This document shows, one piece after another, positions 26,731 through 35,535 of a DNA stretch of 64,000 bases; within the stretch, counting starts at the first letter, position 1, and every line of letters starts with the position of its first letter. The DNA lies in NCBI GenBank assembly GCA_964558665.1, contig CAZLFA010000010.1, positions 14,980 through 78,979 on the forward strand, in the 5' to 3' direction. Source of the stretch: CAZLFA01 sp964558665. Its GTDB lineage: Bacteria; Desulfobacterota; Syntrophia; Syntrophales; PHBD01. A model generated the notes under the pieces. That model did no database searches and was not told where the DNA came from. It was given only the letters and a program-made list of their open reading frames with translations. Made by a program: the position numbers and the translations under genes.

Positions 26731-27576
26731 ATGCAAAACAAACAAAACGCCCAATTCCGCGGGGCCTCAAAATATGTTCTGGATGACGAGCTTGCCAAGA
26801 TCGTCAATGTCTCCATAGCCCTGGAGATGCCGCTGCTTCTCAAGGGGGAGCCGGGAACGGGGAAGACCATGCTCGCCCATGCCATAGCGGAAAGCCTGCA
26901 GATGCCGCTGATTGTCCTCAATGTAAAATCCAGCATGAAGCTTGTGGAAGCGCTTTATCAGTACGATACCCTGACGCGTCTCAACGACAGCCGGTTCGGC
27001 GACTCCAAACGTGATGTGAGCAACATAGAAGAGTACATCAAAATGGGAAAGATCGGTCAGGCATTCGCATCAGACAAACGCACTGTCCTGCTGATCGATG
27101 AGATAGACAAAGCGGACTCTGATTTTCAGGACGACATGCTCGATGTTCTCGATCAGATGCAGTTCGACATCATCGAGATCGATAAGACAATATCCACAAA
27201 ACACCGTCCGGTGATTATCATCACCTCCAATGCCAAGAAGGATCTCTCCGATCCGTTTCTTGGACGCTGCAACTTCCACCACATCGCCTTTCCTGATGCT
27301 GAAATGATGAAGCTGATTCTCGGAGTTCATTTCCCGAGCATAAACTCCGACCTCGTTAACGTCTGCATATCGACGTTCTACCGCCTCCGGGAGCTGAGCG
27401 GCATTGAAAAGAAGCCTGCAACCAGGGAACTGATCAACTGGATAAGGGCCATCAAGGCCGACCCGGACTTCAAGGCAAAGTCGCTTCAGCAGGGATCAAT
27501 ACCCTACCTGGGCATCCTCTTCAAAAAAAGCGGCGATATGGTAAATGCAGGCAAACAGATTGCCCGCATGAGGTAA
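26731..27576 (+). CDS. MoxR-family AAA+ ATPase
   Basis: 281 residues. Walker A GEPGTGKTML (about 36-45), Walker B VLLIDEIDKAD (about 117-127), sensor 1 IITSNAKKDL, arginine-finger region LGRCNFHHI. MoxR ATPases remodel or activate partner proteins together with VWA-domain proteins. The VWA gene follows after 22 bases. TAGAAGGAG supports the ATG. Confidence 0.92.
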   Translation: MQNKQNAQFRGASKYVLDDELAKIVNVSIALEMPLLLKGEPGTGKTMLAHAIAESLQMPLIVLNVKSSMKLVEALYQYDTLTRLNDSRFGDSKRDVSNIEEYIKMGKIGQAFASDKRTVLLIDEIDKADSDFQDDMLDVLDQMQFDIIEIDKTISTKHRPVIIITSNAKKDLSDPFLGRCNFHHIAFPDAEMMKLILGVHFPSINSDLVNVCISTFYRLRELSGIEKKPATRELINWIRAIKADPDFKAKSLQQGSIPYLGILFKKSGDMVNAGKQIARMR

Positions 27577-27598
27577 CAGGATTATCAAGGCTTAATAA

Positions 27599-28792
27599 AT
27601 GTTCATAAACTTTTTCTATACTCTGAAAGACAAGGGCATACCCGTGACGCTTACCTCGTTTCTGCGTCTGCAGAAGGCCATGAGCATGGGAGTCATTCAG
27701 TCTCTTGAGGATTTCTACACCTCCGCCCGTGCGATACTGGTAAAAAGCGAGCGTTATTTCGATGTCTACGATCAGGTCTTCGCGCACCATTTCCGGGGAA
27801 TTGCCATGGAGGAACCGTCGGCGGCCGAACTCACCGCTATAGCCCGGGCCATGCTTGAGGAATGGCTGAGGAATCCCATGCAGATGGCCGATGCGCTGGG
27901 CATCGATGCAGAGCAGTTGCGGAAGATGACACCTGAGGAGCTGATCAGGTATTTTTACGACCGTCTCAAGGAACAGACCGAGGCCCATCACGGCGGCAAC
28001 AGGTGGATAGGAACAGGGGGAACTTCGCCTGTAGGACATTCGGGAAGACACCCGGGCGGCATGCGCGTCGGCGGCGCTTCACGAAACAAGTCGGCCATCA
28101 AGGTGGCCATGGAAAGGCGGTATCGCGACTATTCCCAGGAGGGGCCGTTGACGGAGATGCAGATGGGAGAAGCCCTGAAGAGGCTGCGGCGCATGGTCCC
28201 GCACGGGCCGAAGGATGTCGTCAATATAGACAAGACAATCTATGAAACAATGAGAAACGCAGGCGAGATAAATATCGTCTTCGACCGCCGCCTGACGGAC
28301 AGACTCAAGATCATCCTGATGATAGACAACGGCGGCTGGTCGATGGATCCCTATATCACGGTCGTCCAGACTTTGTTCAATTACGCCCGGGCTCAGTTCA
28401 AGGACCTTAAGATATTTTTCTTCCACAATACAATATACTCACGGGTCTGGCAGGACCCGCAGCGGCACCATAGACCTTATCCGGTCGAGGATTTTACGCG
28501 CCTGGATCCGGAAACCAGGCTGATCTTTGTTGGTGACGCCAGCATGGCGCCATACGAATTAATCCATCACAACGGGGCTATCTATCTCGATCAGCAGGAA
28601 AGCAAGGCAAGCGTAGATCGTCTGAAATTCATGGCCAAGACATTTCGCCATGCGGTCTGGCTGAATCCTCAGACAGAAGCGGAATGGGGGTACACCTGGA
28701 CTGTCGGACTCATCCGCCAGATATTCCCCATGTACGAACTGACTCTGGACGGTCTCGATAATGCCGTCCAGCACCTGATGTCAAAACATTGA
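27599..28792 (+). CDS. CoxE-like VWA-domain protein, partner of MoxR
   Basis: 397 residues. The N-terminal half is helical; residues about 230-390 form a VWA domain starting LKIILMIDNGGWSMDPYI. The usual metal-site DxSxS is replaced by DNGGWS. It pairs with the adjacent MoxR ATPase, a common chaperone-like module for cofactor insertion or complex assembly. The target is not evident; no CO-dehydrogenase or oxidase genes are adjacent. Confidence 0.85.
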   Translation: MFINFFYTLKDKGIPVTLTSFLRLQKAMSMGVIQSLEDFYTSARAILVKSERYFDVYDQVFAHHFRGIAMEEPSAAELTAIARAMLEEWLRNPMQMADALGIDAEQLRKMTPEELIRYFYDRLKEQTEAHHGGNRWIGTGGTSPVGHSGRHPGGMRVGGASRNKSAIKVAMERRYRDYSQEGPLTEMQMGEALKRLRRMVPHGPKDVVNIDKTIYETMRNAGEINIVFDRRLTDRLKIILMIDNGGWSMDPYITVVQTLFNYARAQFKDLKIFFFHNTIYSRVWQDPQRHHRPYPVEDFTRLDPETRLIFVGDASMAPYELIHHNGAIYLDQQESKASVDRLKFMAKTFRHAVWLNPQTEAEWGYTWTVGLIRQIFPMYELTLDGLDNAVQHLMSKH

Positions 28793-28796
28793 TAGG

Positions 28797-29336
28797 TTAC
28801 TTCACAATCTTAAAGATGTCCTTAGCCTTCTCATGCGCCGCCGTCTGCAAAAGCTCAAACAACACCATTTCCGTGCTCACTATTGCTGCCCCCGCATTTC
28901 TCATTCTCTCGACACCGTAAACTTTATTGACGGATGTTCTTGAGGAAACGGCATCGGCAACTACGTACAACTGATAACCCGCCCGCAGCAGATCCAGGAC
29001 CGTCTGATAAACACAGACGTGTGCTTCAATGCCGGTTACGATCAACTGTTTGCGACTCTGAGCCATCACGGCTTTCATGAAGCCCTCATTTTTCCAGCAA
29101 CTGAAACTTTCCTTGCTGATCGCCTGTATTCCCTGCAGATGTTCGGCTACCTGCGGAATAGTAGGACCGATCTTATCCGGAACCTGTTCGGTAACAATGA
29201 CCGGTATGTCCAGGATCTTGGCCCCACGGACTATCTTGCAGTTGTTCTCCATGATCGCTTCCTGCTCCTGCATTACCCGATACAGGTTTACCTGCATATC
29301 AATGACTATCAAAACGGCATCTTCCCTGATCAACAT
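28797..29336 (-). CDS. Isochorismatase-like cysteine hydrolase
   Basis: 179 residues. Catalytic triad positions are visible: Asp in VLIVIDMQ, Lys in the CWKNEGF region and Cys in VTGIEAHVCVYQTV. The cis-peptide region typical of the family (TGIEAHVC) is present. Family members hydrolyse isochorismate, nicotinamide or carbamates; the substrate is unknown. The start overlaps the upstream gene's end by 7 bases, so they are coupled. Confidence 0.88.
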   Translation of the reverse strand: MLIREDAVLIVIDMQVNLYRVMQEQEAIMENNCKIVRGAKILDIPVIVTEQVPDKIGPTIPQVAEHLQGIQAISKESFSCWKNEGFMKAVMAQSRKQLIVTGIEAHVCVYQTVLDLLRAGYQLYVVADAVSSRTSVNKVYGVERMRNAGAAIVSTEMVLFELLQTAAHEKAKDIFKIVK

Positions 29337-30289
29337 GTTGCCCTGTCTCCTTCCTGCATATTTGCAGCCTGATTAAACTCAAAACGCCTTGGCAGGCCGG
29401 CCTGAGATACCGCGCTTTTCAGTGACAGATGCGGCAGAATGGACTTCAGAAAACGGGAAGTTTCCAGCAGTCTGTCCATATCAATACCCGTCTTCAATCC
29501 CATTTCTCCGAACATGAAGGCCATATCCTCCGTCGCCACATTTCCTGAAGCGCCGGGTGCAAACGGGCATCCGCCCAGACCGCCAATAGCTGAGTCAAAA
29601 GAGCGTATGCCGACATCGTACGCACGAAGGGCATTTGCCAATCCCTGGCCCCTTGTATTGTGAAAATGAACACCGAAGTCGATCTCCGGAAACCTTTGCA
29701 TGCAGGAAGCTGTTATATCCTCAACCTGCCGTGGATTACCCACGCCGACCGTATCGCAGAGCGTTATCTCCCGAACTCCCTGCAGCGCAACTTTCTCCAC
29801 ATAACCTTCAATCACATCCTTTGTGATAACGCCTTCGAAGGGGCAGCCGAAAACTGTTGCCAGCGCCACATTAACAGATATTACCGATCCTCTGATGCAT
29901 TCATCCATTATTGACTTCAGGGCAGCCAGAGATTCCTCCGGCGTCTGGCGGACATTATTGAGGTTGTGAGACCTGCTTACCGAAAAGAAAAAAACGATCT
30001 TGTCTATATTTGATGCCAGCGCTGCTTCTGCGCCCTTGAGATTCGGGACCATAACCTGCAGGGTAACGCCCTCCAGACCGTTCAATCCGGCAAGCACTTC
30101 TTTCATATCCCTGAACTGAGGAATCGCCCTTGGATTGACAAACCCTCCCGCCTGGATTTCCGTAATGCCGCTGGCGGCCAGCCGCCTGATAAGCGAAATC
30201 TTGTTTTCCGTGGAGACGAATGTGTCAAGGTTCTGCAATCCGTCCCGTGGTCCTACGTCAACGATTTTTATATGATTTTGGTTCTGCAT
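29330..30289 (-). CDS. Hydroxymethylglutaryl-CoA lyase-like aldolase
   Basis: 319 residues, DRE-TIM metallolyase fold. VDVGPRDGLQN (about 10-20) carries the metal and catalytic Asp/Arg; HFHNTRGQGLAN the metal histidines; GGLGGCPFAPGASGN the signature loop with the catalytic Cys. It would cleave HMG-CoA or a related beta-hydroxy-acyl-CoA, as in leucine or isoprenoid-acid breakdown. It heads a two-gene leftward unit with a strong promoter. Confidence 0.88.
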   Translation of the reverse strand: MQNQNHIKIVDVGPRDGLQNLDTFVSTENKISLIRRLAASGITEIQAGGFVNPRAIPQFRDMKEVLAGLNGLEGVTLQVMVPNLKGAEAALASNIDKIVFFFSVSRSHNLNNVRQTPEESLAALKSIMDECIRGSVISVNVALATVFGCPFEGVITKDVIEGYVEKVALQGVREITLCDTVGVGNPRQVEDITASCMQRFPEIDFGVHFHNTRGQGLANALRAYDVGIRSFDSAIGGLGGCPFAPGASGNVATEDMAFMFGEMGLKTGIDMDRLLETSRFLKSILPHLSLKSAVSQAGLPRRFEFNQAANMQEGDRATC

Positions 30290-30323
30290 GAACGACCTCT
30301 ATACACCCTCGACAGGCTGCGCC

Positions 30324-30352
30324 ATCATATGAATATGCAATAGAAAAGTCAA
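30324..30352 (-). promoter_or_regulatory. Sigma-70 promoter for the HMG-CoA-lyase-like gene
   Basis: On the minus strand TTGACT (30352-30347), 17-base spacer, TATGAT (30329-30324), 35 bases before the ATG. The -10 lies within CCATCATATGA (30322-30332), which is identical to half of the TetR-gene palindrome at 39775-39790. Confidence 0.65.
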
Positions 30353-30434
30353 CGGCCATAAATAGCCGCCCGAATCGCCCCATTTATCAAAAACTATTGA
30401 ATTATTTCTTAAAACGGATCATAATGAATATCTC

Positions 30435-30463
30435 TTGACAAGCCACTAAATTTCAAATAGTTT
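30435..30463 (+). promoter_or_regulatory. Putative promoter for the L,D-transpeptidase gene
   Basis: TTGACA (30435-30440), 17-base spacer, TAGTTT (30458-30463), less than 20 bases before the start codon. The leader would be very short. Confidence 0.5.
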
Positions 30464-30481
30464 TTCATTTTTATCACGCTT

Positions 30482-32245
30482 ATGAAAACAGTTCGACCAC
30501 TAAATATCATTGCCTGCGCGTTGCTGATCACCATTTTCCAATTGTCCCTTTCTCAGCAGGGACATGCAGCGGATCTCAACGATGCTGTTGCCGCGAGGAT
30601 ACAGGAAAGGCTGAAAGTAACTTCTGTGCCTGCACCTGTCATATGCCGCGGTACACTTGCATGCAGTTCTCCTGCGCTTCCCCGGTACTATGCCAACAGA
30701 GCCTACCGTCCATCCTGGAGCAGCAACGGAAACCCTGTACCGCAAACAGAAGAAATGATCAGGGTAATAAAGACCTCTCCGGCACATGGACTTCAGCCGG
30801 GAGATTACCATATTGAAGAGATCGATGCCGCAATAGCCGATCTTCGCAACGACCTGCGCCGCAAGGACAATGTAGATGCCGAAAAGCTGGCAAATCTGGA
30901 TCTCCTTCTGACGGATGCCTTTCTTCTCTACGCCTCCCATATGCTCTCCGGCAGAATCGATCCGGGTAAGTACTATGTGCAGTGGGTTGCCAGCCCTAGG
31001 AGTGCCGACCTGGCTTTAATACTTCAGGACGCCATCGAAGGCAATCGAGTGGAAAAGAACCTCAAGAAACTGGAACCTGACTACGTCGGTTATGAAAACC
31101 TGAAAAAGGCATTGGCAAATTACAGGATTATTGCCGCAAAAGGCGGCTGGGGAACAATTCCGGGCGGCAAGAGCACCTCTTTAAAGAGAGGCGGCAAAAA
31201 TGTTCTTGTTCCTGCGCTGCGTGCACGCCTGATGCTGTCGGGAGATCTCAATGCAGGCAGGGCAGCCGAAGGCGAGATATTCGATGACAGCCTTCATGAC
31301 GCCGTGATTTTTTTTCAGCGGCGGCACAATCTGAAAGACGACGGGGTGGTCAGAGCGGAAACGATTAAGGCGCTCAACGTCCCTGTTGAAAAGAGAATTC
31401 GCCAGATGGAGCTGAATATGGAGCGGTGGCGCTGGCTTCCTCTGGACCTTGGCAAACGTTACATATTAGTCAGCGTTACGGACTTCTCTCTTAAGGTTGT
31501 CAGAAATGACAAGGTCGATATGGAGATGAAAGTCATTGTCGGCAAAAGAATCATGAACAAGCGGACTATCATGCACACGCCCATATTCTCGGCAACGATG
31601 ACTCACCTGGAAATCAACCCCTACTGGAATGTGCCGCACAGTATCGCATCCAAGGAGCTGCTGCCCCTGATAAAGAGGGATCCGAGCTATCTGTCCAGAA
31701 AGAATATGATGATGTTTTCCGGAAGAGGGAAGGTAGATCCGACGACCGTGGACTGGACAACTATGCATGAGAAGAATTTCCGTTATCAGATACGGCAGAA
31801 TCCCGGGGCATTCAATGCGCTGAGCCATATCAAGTTCCTTTTCCCGAACAGATTTGACGTCTATCTGCATGACACACCGACAAGGAATCTTTTCAATCGC
31901 ATGCCGCGCGATTTCAGCCACGGCTGCATGCGCATTGAGAAGCCGATCGACATGGCCGTTTATCTTCTCAATGATCCCAATACGTGGTCTCGCGAGAAAA
32001 TATTGGCTGTGATAAAGAAGGGACGGAATAATCCTGTTTACCTGCCTGAAACGATAACCGTACATGTTCAGTACTGGACATCCTGGGTGGAGAACGATGG
32101 CACTGTGAACTTCAGAGATGACATCTACGGATATGATCCTGTCCTGGAAAGAGCCCTCACCGTAAAACTCCCGGTGCCCGTTTTTCCGGCCGAAGCACCA
32201 AAACAGTTGGTAAATGGAACAAGGGGAGCCACGGCAAAGAACTGA
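30482..32245 (+). CDS. YcbB/LdtD-type L,D-transpeptidase
   Basis: 587 residues. Signal peptide (to about 30), scaffold domain (about 45-240), peptidoglycan-binding helix bundle (FDDSLHDAVIFFQRRHNLKDDG, about 265-290) and a YkuD catalytic domain with HDTPTRNLF and SHGCMRIE (catalytic C482). It forms 3-3 crosslinks in peptidoglycan or attaches lipoprotein. Length and order match E. coli LdtD (615). Confidence 0.92.
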   Translation: MKTVRPLNIIACALLITIFQLSLSQQGHAADLNDAVAARIQERLKVTSVPAPVICRGTLACSSPALPRYYANRAYRPSWSSNGNPVPQTEEMIRVIKTSPAHGLQPGDYHIEEIDAAIADLRNDLRRKDNVDAEKLANLDLLLTDAFLLYASHMLSGRIDPGKYYVQWVASPRSADLALILQDAIEGNRVEKNLKKLEPDYVGYENLKKALANYRIIAAKGGWGTIPGGKSTSLKRGGKNVLVPALRARLMLSGDLNAGRAAEGEIFDDSLHDAVIFFQRRHNLKDDGVVRAETIKALNVPVEKRIRQMELNMERWRWLPLDLGKRYILVSVTDFSLKVVRNDKVDMEMKVIVGKRIMNKRTIMHTPIFSATMTHLEINPYWNVPHSIASKELLPLIKRDPSYLSRKNMMMFSGRGKVDPTTVDWTTMHEKNFRYQIRQNPGAFNALSHIKFLFPNRFDVYLHDTPTRNLFNRMPRDFSHGCMRIEKPIDMAVYLLNDPNTWSREKILAVIKKGRNNPVYLPETITVHVQYWTSWVENDGTVNFRDDIYGYDPVLERALTVKLPVPVFPAEAPKQLVNGTRGATAKN

Positions 32246-32330
32246 GCTGCCGGGAAAACCATCCTGCAAACCGTATATCAGGGCAAAGAATAAACCTAAT
32301 CACGATAAAAGATCAGGGAGGAGCAATAAA

Positions 32331-33212
32331 GTGGATACCAAAAGATATGAATTGAATGTCCAGTTAGCCCAGATGCTCAAAGGCGGGGTTATCATGGATG
32401 TAACAAATGTCGAGCAGGCGAAGATCGCCGAAGAGGCGGGTGCCGTTGCTGTAATGGCGCTGGAAAGAGTGCCTGCAGACATCCGCAGAGACGGCGGCGT
32501 GGCCAGGATGTCGGATCCGGCCATGATCGCAGAGATCAAGAAATCTGTCTCCATTCCTGTCATGGCCAAAGCAAGAATAGGTCATTTCGTCGAGGCTCAG
32601 ATACTGGAGGCGCTCAAAATCGATTACATAGATGAAAGCGAAGTACTGACACCCGCTGATGAAGAATGTCATATCGACAAATCAAAATTCGCCATTCCCT
32701 TTGTCTGCGGGGCAAGAAACCTTGGTGAAGCACTCCGCCGCATAGCGGAGGGCGCGGCAATGATCCGGACCAAAGGTGAAGCGGGTACGGGAAATGTCGT
32801 AGAGGCGGTGAGGCACATGAGGACAATGAACAGGGAAATCCGCCAACTGATAAATATGCCTCTGGAAGAGGTGATAGCCTTTTCCAAAAACAACGGCCTT
32901 CCGTATGAACTTGCCGTTCAGGTACGGGAACTGGGCAGACTTCCCGTAGTCAATTTCGCTGCCGGCGGAATAGCAACACCGGCCGATGCCGCGCTGATGA
33001 TGCAGTTGGGATGCGATGGTATTTTTGTCGGATCGGGCATCTTCAAATCAGCAAATCCCGCGGTCAGGGCGCGTGCCATTGTGAAGGCAACCGCTTATTA
33101 CAACGAACCCTCTAAAGTCCTTGAAGCATCGCTGGGACTCGGCGAAGCGATGCCCGGACTCGAGATATCGCAGATTCCGGAAGCTCAAAAACTTGCAGGA
33201 CGCGGATGGTAA
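32331..33212 (+). CDS. pdxS: Pyridoxal 5'-phosphate synthase lyase subunit
   Basis: 293 residues, normal length. The barrel begins LAQMLKGGVIMDV and carries the catalytic lysines in VMAKARIGHF and IRTKGEAGTGN. GTG at 32331 is the start because AGGGAGGAG precedes it; an in-frame extension to 32214 overlaps the previous gene and lacks conservation. Makes PLP from ribose 5-phosphate, glyceraldehyde 3-phosphate and ammonia with PdxT. Confidence 0.96.
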   Translation: MDTKRYELNVQLAQMLKGGVIMDVTNVEQAKIAEEAGAVAVMALERVPADIRRDGGVARMSDPAMIAEIKKSVSIPVMAKARIGHFVEAQILEALKIDYIDESEVLTPADEECHIDKSKFAIPFVCGARNLGEALRRIAEGAAMIRTKGEAGTGNVVEAVRHMRTMNREIRQLINMPLEEVIAFSKNNGLPYELAVQVRELGRLPVVNFAAGGIATPADAALMMQLGCDGIFVGSGIFKSANPAVRARAIVKATAYYNEPSKVLEASLGLGEAMPGLEISQIPEAQKLAGRGW

Positions 33213-33219
33213 AAAAGAG

Positions 33220-33864
33220 ATGATCGGCATCCTCGATCTTCAGGGTGACGTTTTCGAGCACCTCGATCATTTGAACCGCATCGGCATAAGCGGCGCCAGG
33301 GTCAAGGCTCCTGATGCCATCAAGGGTCTTGCCGGCCTGATCATCCCCGGCGGCGAAAGCACCTGTTTGTCACGATTGATGCATATCTTCGGCATCTCCG
33401 ATGCCATAATTTCCGAATACCGGAAAGGCATGAAGATCTGGGGGACCTGCGCGGGCGCAATTCTGCTCGCATCTTCCGTTATCGGAGAAAAACCGCACCT
33501 GAGTTTGATAGACATGGAGATCGAAAGAAACAGTTTCGGCAGCCAAATGGACAGTTTTGCCTCTACGGCTCTTGTTTCCAGGGTTTCGAACGAACCGCTG
33601 CCTCTGACTTTTATCCGGGCGCCCAAGATTCTCCGTGTGGGGCCGGGCGTGGAGGTTCTGCTCCGGATGGAGGATTATATAGCAGCCGCCGAATCAGAAG
33701 CGATTTTAGCCACCGTTTTCCATCCTGAACTGACCAATTGCATCGCTTTCCATCATTACTTCGCACGCAAATGCGGCATCAGGTTGCCTGAGCGTATATC
33801 AGCCCACGATCATACCTGGAATAACAGAAGCTGGACCCGTCATTCGCGACTGGCCAGCAGATGA
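33220..33864 (+). CDS. pdxT: Pyridoxal 5'-phosphate synthase glutaminase subunit
   Basis: 214 residues. GILDLQGDVFEH opens the protein, LIIPGGEST and GTCAGAILLA carry the oxyanion hole and nucleophile Cys, and TVFHPELTN the His-Glu pair. The ATG at 33220 lies 7 bases after pdxS. The last 25 bases overlap the convergent folD gene; the C-terminal tail is about 18 residues longer than usual. Confidence 0.94.
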   Translation: MIGILDLQGDVFEHLDHLNRIGISGARVKAPDAIKGLAGLIIPGGESTCLSRLMHIFGISDAIISEYRKGMKIWGTCAGAILLASSVIGEKPHLSLIDMEIERNSFGSQMDSFASTALVSRVSNEPLPLTFIRAPKILRVGPGVEVLLRMEDYIAAAESEAILATVFHPELTNCIAFHHYFARKCGIRLPERISAHDHTWNNRSWTRHSRLASR

Positions 33865-34709
33865 TTATCCTTACCGGCTGCATTGAGCGTGTTGCGAAGC
33901 AGCATGGCAATAGTCATGGGGCCAACCCCGCCGGGTACTGGAGTGATATGAGAAACCTTGGGTGAGACCTCGGAATAAGCAACATCGCCAACCAGCTTTC
34001 CATCGGGCATCCGGTTTGTGCCGACATCGATAACAACCGCTCCCTCCTTTACCATTTCTCCCTTTATCATCTCCGCCCTGCCTGCGGCAGCGATGAGAAT
34101 ATCCGCCCGTCTGGTCACATCCGCCAGGTTTTTCGTTCTCGTATGGCAGATCGTAACCGTGGCATGGCGCGCCAGCAACATGAGCGCCATGGGCTTGCCC
34201 ACAAGGTTGCTTCTTCCGACAATGACCGCCTCCCTGCCGGCGATCTCTATCCCGCTGCGGTCCAGAAGCTCCATAATCCCGAAAGGTGTGCAGGAGCGAT
34301 GTGCAGGTCTTCCCGTAACAAGACGGCCGACGTTGGCCGGATGCAGGCCGTCAACATCCTTCTCAGGGGCGATGGCCTCAATGACGGCATCGGGATTTAT
34401 CTGCTTCGGCAGGGGAAGCTGAACCAGTATACCATGAATGGTGCTGTCGGTATTGAGGGAGCCAATCTGATCTAAAAGCTGATCCTGGGTGGTATCCGCA
34501 GCCATCCTGAACTCCCGGGAAAGGAATCCCACTTCCGCACAGGCGTCACCTTTCCGCCGGACATAAATTTTCGATGCGGGATCATCGCCCACCAGAATGA
34601 CGGCAAGTCCCGGCACTATGCCTGACCTGCTTTTCAGGGCAATGACATCCGCCTTTATCTCGTTTCTTATATCCGCCGATATTTTTTTACCGTCGATAAT
34701 TATAGCCAT
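33840..34709 (-). CDS. folD: Methylenetetrahydrofolate dehydrogenase/cyclohydrolase
   Basis: 289 residues. Catalytic Lys in YVRRKGDACAEVG (YxxxK), LPLPKQI, the NADP-binding VIVGRSNLVGKP and the signature PVPGGVGPMTIAMLL are all present. It interconverts methylene-, methenyl- and formyl-tetrahydrofolate in one-carbon metabolism. Convergent with pdxT. Confidence 0.96.
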   Translation of the reverse strand: MAIIIDGKKISADIRNEIKADVIALKSRSGIVPGLAVILVGDDPASKIYVRRKGDACAEVGFLSREFRMAADTTQDQLLDQIGSLNTDSTIHGILVQLPLPKQINPDAVIEAIAPEKDVDGLHPANVGRLVTGRPAHRSCTPFGIMELLDRSGIEIAGREAVIVGRSNLVGKPMALMLLARHATVTICHTRTKNLADVTRRADILIAAAGRAEMIKGEMVKEGAVVIDVGTNRMPDGKLVGDVAYSEVSPKVSHITPVPGGVGPMTIAMLLRNTLNAAGKDNHLLASRE

Positions 34710-34750
34710 TAAAAAACATCCTTAAACTTATTTCGTTTTCCGCCGGAAAC

Positions 34751-34764
34751 TCCGGATAGAAACT
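34751..34764 (-). repeat. Family B repeat fragment beside family A copy 2
   Basis: The minus strand reads AGTTTCTATCCGGA, one base off the AGTTTCCGTCCGGA core of family B, and is followed by TTTCCGGCGG. It abuts the left arm of the family A palindrome. Confidence 0.35.
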
Positions 34765-34775
34765 TTGCGAAGTTT

Positions 34776-34887
34776 GCGCAAAGGGTTTGCAAGCGGTGAA
34801 TCAAATATTTTTTCATCATGCAGGGCCTGGGGAATTATCACAGCTTATGTCGAAAAAATATTCTGAACCGCGGAAAACTCTTTGCGC
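34776..34887. repeat. Family A long palindrome, copy 2
   Basis: Left arm 34776-34814 and right arm 34852-34887 around a 37-base insert. Inner arms ATATTTTTTC / GAAAAAATAT, middle GCGGT / ACCGC, outer GCGCAAAG / CTTTGCGC. Against copy 1 the bases differ on both arms so that pairing is kept. Confidence 0.7.
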
Positions 34888-34946
34888 ACCGGCAAGACTG
34901 CAGATCGAAACAGCCGGAGCGGAAAAGAGCCTTCTCCGAGCGAAAA

Positions 34947-35384
34947 TTATTTTACGCGATACCAGAACTGATTGCGCCCGATCAGCGAAACCCCTATGAA
35001 ACCCCTGACCTTCAGCTTGTTACCGTTTTCGAGAACTTCTATTTTGCATTTATATACCTTGCCCTCTTTGGGATCCAGGATCGTACCGCCGGAATATTCA
35101 TCTCCGTCCTGCTTCAAGCCCTTGATAATAATAAGACCAACCGTCGGTTTATTTTTGTCGGCGCCGGGGCACTTATCGCAGATCTTTCCCTTATCCTCCG
35201 GCTGGAGCAGTTCAAGGATTCTCCCGTAAATCATTCCTCCCTGGCTGTAGATCTCTACAATCGACTTTTCCTTTTTCGTCTTGTCATCGATCGTTCTCCA
35301 TTTCCCGATGGGTGACCCGGCGGCCAAGGCCGTCGACGCTGCAAACAGGATTACAATGATACCGGCCAAAATTACTTTTTTCAT
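34947..35384 (-). CDS. Exported DUF2147-family protein
   Basis: 145 residues with a signal peptide (MKKVILAGIIVILFAASTALA). SPIGKWRTIDDKTKKEKSIVEIY and the later GTILDPKEGKVYKCKIEV, KVRGFIG are the DUF2147 pattern, a small lipocalin-like periplasmic beta-barrel. Function unknown. A CxxC pair (ICDKC) in the middle may bind metal or form a disulfide. GGAGGATGA upstream supports the ATG. Confidence 0.85.
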   Translation of the reverse strand: MKKVILAGIIVILFAASTALAAGSPIGKWRTIDDKTKKEKSIVEIYSQGGMIYGRILELLQPEDKGKICDKCPGADKNKPTVGLIIIKGLKQDGDEYSGGTILDPKEGKVYKCKIEVLENGNKLKVRGFIGVSLIGRNQFWYRVK

Positions 35385-35475
35385 TTCTTCATCCTCCCTG
35401 ATTTTTTCTGTTTGATGATTCTATTCATCAATAGCATAATTGATATTCAGCGTCAATTGGGTGTTGCCGGACTGC

Positions 35476-35535
35476 CTTAGTTTCCGTCCGGAAACCGAAA
35501 GTTTCAGCATCCGGCGTTTTCGGATGCACACTAAG
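35476..35535. repeat. Family B palindromic element
   Basis: CTTAGTTTCCGTCCGGAAAC (35476-35495) and, at the other end on the minus strand, CTTAGTGTGCATCCGAAAAC (35535-35516) form an inverted pair around about 20 bases. The right end supplies the TAG stop (35533-35531) of the CoA-transferase gene. Confidence 0.6.
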
